This document shows positions 6,973-9,136 of a stretch of DNA of 9,136 bases, one piece after another. Below the pieces are notes generated by a model. The model ran no database searches, was not told the origin of the DNA, and was given only the letters and a program-made list of their open reading frames with translations. This stretch comes from Miltoncostaeaceae bacterium (lineage in GTDB: Bacteria; Actinomycetota; Thermoleophilia; Miltoncostaeales; Miltoncostaeaceae), in the NCBI GenBank assembly GCA_030598075.1, contig JAUVQP010000050.1, positions 1-9,136 on the forward strand, written 5' to 3'. The stretch's first letter is position 1. Each line of letters opens with the position of its first letter. The position numbers and the translations under genes were made by a program.

Positions 6973-7904
6973 GGTCCCGCCCGAGCCGGAACCGTGACGT
7001 AGTCGAGCCACTCGGCCGAACGTGGGTCCCTGCCGACCACGGCGTCGAAGAACCGCTCCTGAAGACGCCGGGTGATCGGTCCCGGGGCATCGATCGGGAA
7101 GTCGTCGACCTCGCGGACCGGGCAGACCTCGGCCGCGGTGCCGGTGATGAAGACCTCGTCGGCCGCGTAGAGCTCGGCGCGGGCGATCTCGCGCTCGCTG
7201 ACGGGTATGCCCTCCTCCTCGGCGAGGCTCATCACCGTGGCCCTCGTGATGCCCTCGAGGATCGACGCCTGAGGCGGCGGCGTCGTGAGCGTGCCGGCGC
7301 GCACGAGGAACAGGTTCTCGCCCGATCCGTCGGCGACGAAGCCGTTCTCGTTGAGCAACAGCGCCTCGTCGTATCCCCCTTTGTGGCTCTCGATCTTCGC
7401 GAGGATCGAGTTCAGGTACTGTCCGCCCGCCTTGGCCGTGGCCGGAATGGTGTTGTGGCCGATGCGGCGCCAGCTCGATATCTTCGCCCGGATGCCGGAG
7501 CGAAGGCTCTCCTCCCCGAGATACGCCCCCCACTCCCAGGCCGCGATCGCCACGTCGACCGGGGCGTCCAGCGGGTACAGGCCCATGACGCCGTAGCCTC
7601 GCCAGGCGATGGGGCGGATGTAGCACCCCTCGGTGAGACCGTTCGACGCGACGACCTCGTGGACCGCGTCGCGCAGCTCCGACCGCGAGAAGGGCAGGGG
7701 CATGTGGTAGACGGCGGCCGAGCGCTCGAGTCGCGCCAGGTGATCGTCCAGTCGGAACACCGCGGGACCGTCGTCGGTGCCGTAAGCGCGAATGCCCTCG
7801 AACACCGAGCTGCCGTAGTGCAGCCCGTGCGAAAGGACTTGGATCTGGGCGTCAGCCCAGTCCAGGAGCTCGCCGTTCATCCAGATCTTTTGGGCTTCCT
7901 TCAC
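6969..7904 (-). CDS. ilvE: Branched-chain amino acid aminotransferase
   Basis: IlvE is a fold-type IV PLP enzyme that makes Ile, Leu and Val from their keto acids with glutamate. The 311-residue product shows KIWMNGELLDW (6-16), VLSHGLHYGSSVFEGIRAY (23-41), IRPIAWRGYGVMG (96-108), the catalytic lysine Lys158 in TAKAGGQY, ADGSGENLF (191-199), and FITGTAAEVCPVREVD near the C-terminus. By my count Asp192 replaces the glutamate that contacts the PLP ring nitrogen in E. coli IlvE. GTG at 7904 lies 8 residues before WMNG, as is usual, and has GAGGAG upstream (7922-7917, 12-nt gap). ATG at 7880 is an alternative with a poorer N-terminus. D-amino acid transaminase and aminodeoxychorismate lyase are less likely given the HYGSSVFEGIR block and the neighbours. 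Its stop overlaps the cimA start. Confidence 0.94.
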   Translation of the reverse strand: MKEAQKIWMNGELLDWADAQIQVLSHGLHYGSSVFEGIRAYGTDDGPAVFRLDDHLARLERSAAVYHMPLPFSRSELRDAVHEVVASNGLTEGCYIRPIAWRGYGVMGLYPLDAPVDVAIAAWEWGAYLGEESLRSGIRAKISSWRRIGHNTIPATAKAGGQYLNSILAKIESHKGGYDEALLLNENGFVADGSGENLFLVRAGTLTTPPPQASILEGITRATVMSLAEEEGIPVSEREIARAELYAADEVFITGTAAEVCPVREVDDFPIDAPGPITRRLQERFFDAVVGRDPRSAEWLDYVTVPARAGP

Positions 7905-7916
7905 CGCGTCCGAAAT

Positions 7917-7922
7917 CTCCTC
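7917..7922 (-). promoter_or_regulatory. Shine-Dalgarno of ilvE
   Basis: GAGGAG on the minus strand, 12 bases before the chosen GTG at 7904. It is the clearest ribosome-binding site in the window, as expected for the one complete gene that follows a real intergenic gap and cannot rely on translational coupling. The spacing is a little long. Confidence 0.55.
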
Positions 7923-8055
7923 GGGGCCAGCCGACAGACTAGCGCGGCGCGCCGACCCGCCGCGTGGCCTCGACCCCGGCCGCACTCGGAGTCCGCCTCA
8001 GAGCCAGACGCGGCCGACAGCCTCAGAAAACCAAGCGAGGCAAGGAGGCTCGGAG

Positions 8056-8082
8056 GGCGCGATGCCCTGGGGGCATCGCGCC
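8056..8082 (-). repeat. Perfect 12-bp inverted repeat between leuB and ilvE
   Basis: GGCGCGATGCCC (8082-8071, minus strand) and GGGCATCGCGCC (8067-8056) are exact reverse complements around a 3-nt loop. No T-run follows directly; the first is TTTT at 8029-8026, about 27 bases later, so it is not a classic intrinsic terminator. CGCGATGCC recurs upstream (8103-8095) and could pair with the 3' arm instead (9 bp), giving two mutually exclusive stems. Confidence 0.7.
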
Positions 8083-8153
8083 GAGCGATGACGCGGCATC
8101 GCGACGGCTCGCAGCCCGCAGACGGCCGTGGACCGGGGTCTCAAGACGGGCTC

Positions 8154-9136
8154 TCAGGCGCCCAGCGCGGCGACCACCGCGTCCGCCACGGTGCGAGTGT
8201 CGGCGTCGCCCCCGAGATCGCCGGGGCGCACGCCGTCGATCACGACCCGATCCACGGCGGCCTCCACCCGATCCGCGGCGCTCGGCGCGCCGAGCGAATA
8301 TCGGAGCATCATGGCGGCCGAGAGGATGGTGGCCAGCGGGTTCGCCACTCCGGCGCCGGCGATGTCCGGCGCGGAGCCGTGGACCGGCTCGTAGAGGCCG
8401 GTGGAGCCCTCTCCCAGGCTGGCCGACGGCAACATGCCGATCGACCCGCTCAGCTGAGCAGCCTCGTCGCTGAGGATGTCGCCGAACATGTTCTCGGTGA
8501 CGATCACGTCGAAGTCGGCCGGCCGCATCAGCAACTGCATCGCGGCGTTGTCGACCAACAGGTGATCGAGCGCCACGGTCGGGTAGTCGGCGGCGACGAT
8601 CCCGACCCGCTCGCGCCACAGGCGCGAGCTCTCCCGCACGTTCGCCTTGTCGACCGAGGTCAGCTTCCCGCGCCGGGCGCGCGCGGCCTCGAAGGCGCGG
8701 CGTGCGACACGGTCGATCTCGTCGGCCGTGTACTCGCAGGTGTCGTAGGCGCGATCGCCCTCCCGGCCGCTGGCGCCGAAGTAGAGCCCGCCCGTGAGCT
8801 CCCGGACGACCAGCAGGTCGGTTCCCTCGATGCGCTCGCGGCGGAGGGGGCTGGCGTCGTAGAGGGCCGGAAGGGGACGCACGGGGCGAAGGTTGGCGAA
8901 CAGGCCCATGCCGGCCCGGAGCCCCAGCAGCCCCTGCTCGGGACGCGGGGCGCTCGGGTCCGTGGTGTCCCACTTCGGACCCCCCACGGCGCCGAGGAGA
9001 ACGGCGTCGGCGGAGCGGCACGCGTCGAGCACATCGTCGGTGAGCGCCGTTCCGTGCGCGTCGATCGAGCAGCCCCCGACCAGGTGCTCGTGCCACGAGA
9101 CGGACAGGCCGGACCGGGCGCCGACGCGGTCCACGA
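8154..9136 (-). CDS. leuB: 3-isopropylmalate dehydrogenase (5' end cut by window edge)
   Basis: LeuB oxidises and decarboxylates 3-isopropylmalate with NAD+ in leucine synthesis. Related enzymes also act on erythro-3-methylmalate in the citramalate route to isoleucine. About 327 residues are visible, and the first 25 or so, including the GDGIG loop, lie outside the window. Visible family blocks in order are LLGAVGGPKWD, the substrate arginines in GLFANLRPVR, RELTGGLYFG with the catalytic tyrosine, SVDKANV with the catalytic lysine, VDNAAMQLL and ENMFGDILSDEAAQL with the metal-binding aspartates, and HGSAPDIAGAGVANP of the NAD-binding loop. GPKWD and RELTGG favour LeuB over isocitrate or tartrate dehydrogenase. 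The first in-frame GTG inside the window (9134) is not the true start, since conserved sequence is still missing. A 249-base gap separates it from ilvE. Confidence 0.94.
   Translation of the reverse strand, partial: VDRVGARSGLSVSWHEHLVGGCSIDAHGTALTDDVLDACRSADAVLLGAVGGPKWDTTDPSAPRPEQGLLGLRAGMGLFANLRPVRPLPALYDASPLRRERIEGTDLLVVRELTGGLYFGASGREGDRAYDTCEYTADEIDRVARRAFEAARARRGKLTSVDKANVRESSRLWRERVGIVAADYPTVALDHLLVDNAAMQLLMRPADFDVIVTENMFGDILSDEAAQLSGSIGMLPSASLGEGSTGLYEPVHGSAPDIAGAGVANPLATILSAAMMLRYSLGAPSAADRVEAAVDRVVIDGVRPGDLGGDADTRTVADAVVAALGA

Larger units (their letters stand above)
7905..8153 (-). other. leuB-ilvE intergenic region
   Basis: This 249-base stretch has no supportable gene. It holds a perfect 12-bp inverted repeat (8056-8082), an extra copy of the repeat core (8095-8103), and the ilvE ribosome-binding site. 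Short frames exist (for example ATG at 8076 to a stop at 8023, 17 codons), but none has a ribosome-binding site or a run of branched-chain codons. I found no convincing -35/-10 pair, no T-box sequence and no tRNA. It could be a spacer with an attenuator, a processing site or a weak terminator. Confidence 0.6.

Noticed and set aside
5398..7002. 534-codon open frame on the plus strand opposite cimA
   Set aside because: It is antisense to a gene with intact catalytic motifs, its translation matches no family I know, and long antisense frames are expected at this GC content.
8023..8076. 17-codon frame before ilvE as a branched-chain leader peptide
   Set aside because: It has only scattered Leu codons, no ribosome-binding site, and its ATG sits inside the inverted repeat.
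7905..8153. tRNA or T-box in the leuB-ilvE gap
   Set aside because: No T-loop-like GGTTCGAATCC and no T-box anticodon-end sequence on either strand.

Overview
The window reads as one chromosomal block from a high-GC bacterium (my estimate is about two thirds GC or more), with every gene on the minus strand. Transcription order, from high to low coordinates, is leuB (5' end cut by the window edge), ilvE, cimA, a DegT-family PLP aminotransferase, argH, mpg, tyrS, and then a 16S rRNA gene whose 3' half runs off the low-coordinate edge. I see no mobile element, CRISPR array, tRNA or plus-strand gene.

Layout. 8154-9136 is leuB. 7905-8153 is the only sizeable gap between protein genes; it carries a perfect 12-bp inverted repeat and a third copy of its core octamer. 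From 7904 down to 1136 six genes are packed without gaps. ilvE/cimA, cimA/DegT, DegT/argH and mpg/tyrS share four bases (GTGA or TTGA), and argH/mpg share seven. All six starts I chose are GTG or TTG. 727-1135 is the rRNA leader: a sigma70-type promoter just after the tyrS stop, a boxA-like antitermination sequence, and a series of stable stem-loops, the last followed by six T residues right at the mature 16S 5' end. 1-726 is the 5' half of 16S rRNA.

How the genes work together. CimA makes (R)-citramalate from pyruvate and acetyl-CoA. LeuB-type dehydrogenases can serve both the leucine pathway and the citramalate route, and IlvE carries out the final transamination of Ile, Leu and Val. The upstream half of the block therefore suggests threonine-independent isoleucine synthesis plus leucine synthesis. 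ArgH completes arginine synthesis. Mpg repairs alkylated bases and TyrS charges tRNA-Tyr. The DegT-type enzyme is the member whose role is not explained by its neighbours. The block as a whole is an anabolic and translation operon running into an rRNA operon.

Organism. The 16S segment is clearly bacterial and collinear with E. coli (same length to the 515 region), but it has unusual words. At the EUB338 site it reads GCAGCC instead of GCTGCC, and it has GGTAAGACG after the 515F site. The mpg-tyrS neighbourhood recalls Actinobacteria, but the 16S words are not actinobacterial and look more like Planctomycetes-type or candidate-phylum sequences. I cannot place it further by eye. No wholly new system is evident. 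The best leads are the rRNA leader architecture, the leuB-ilvE intergenic structure, the out-of-place DegT enzyme and the lineage itself.
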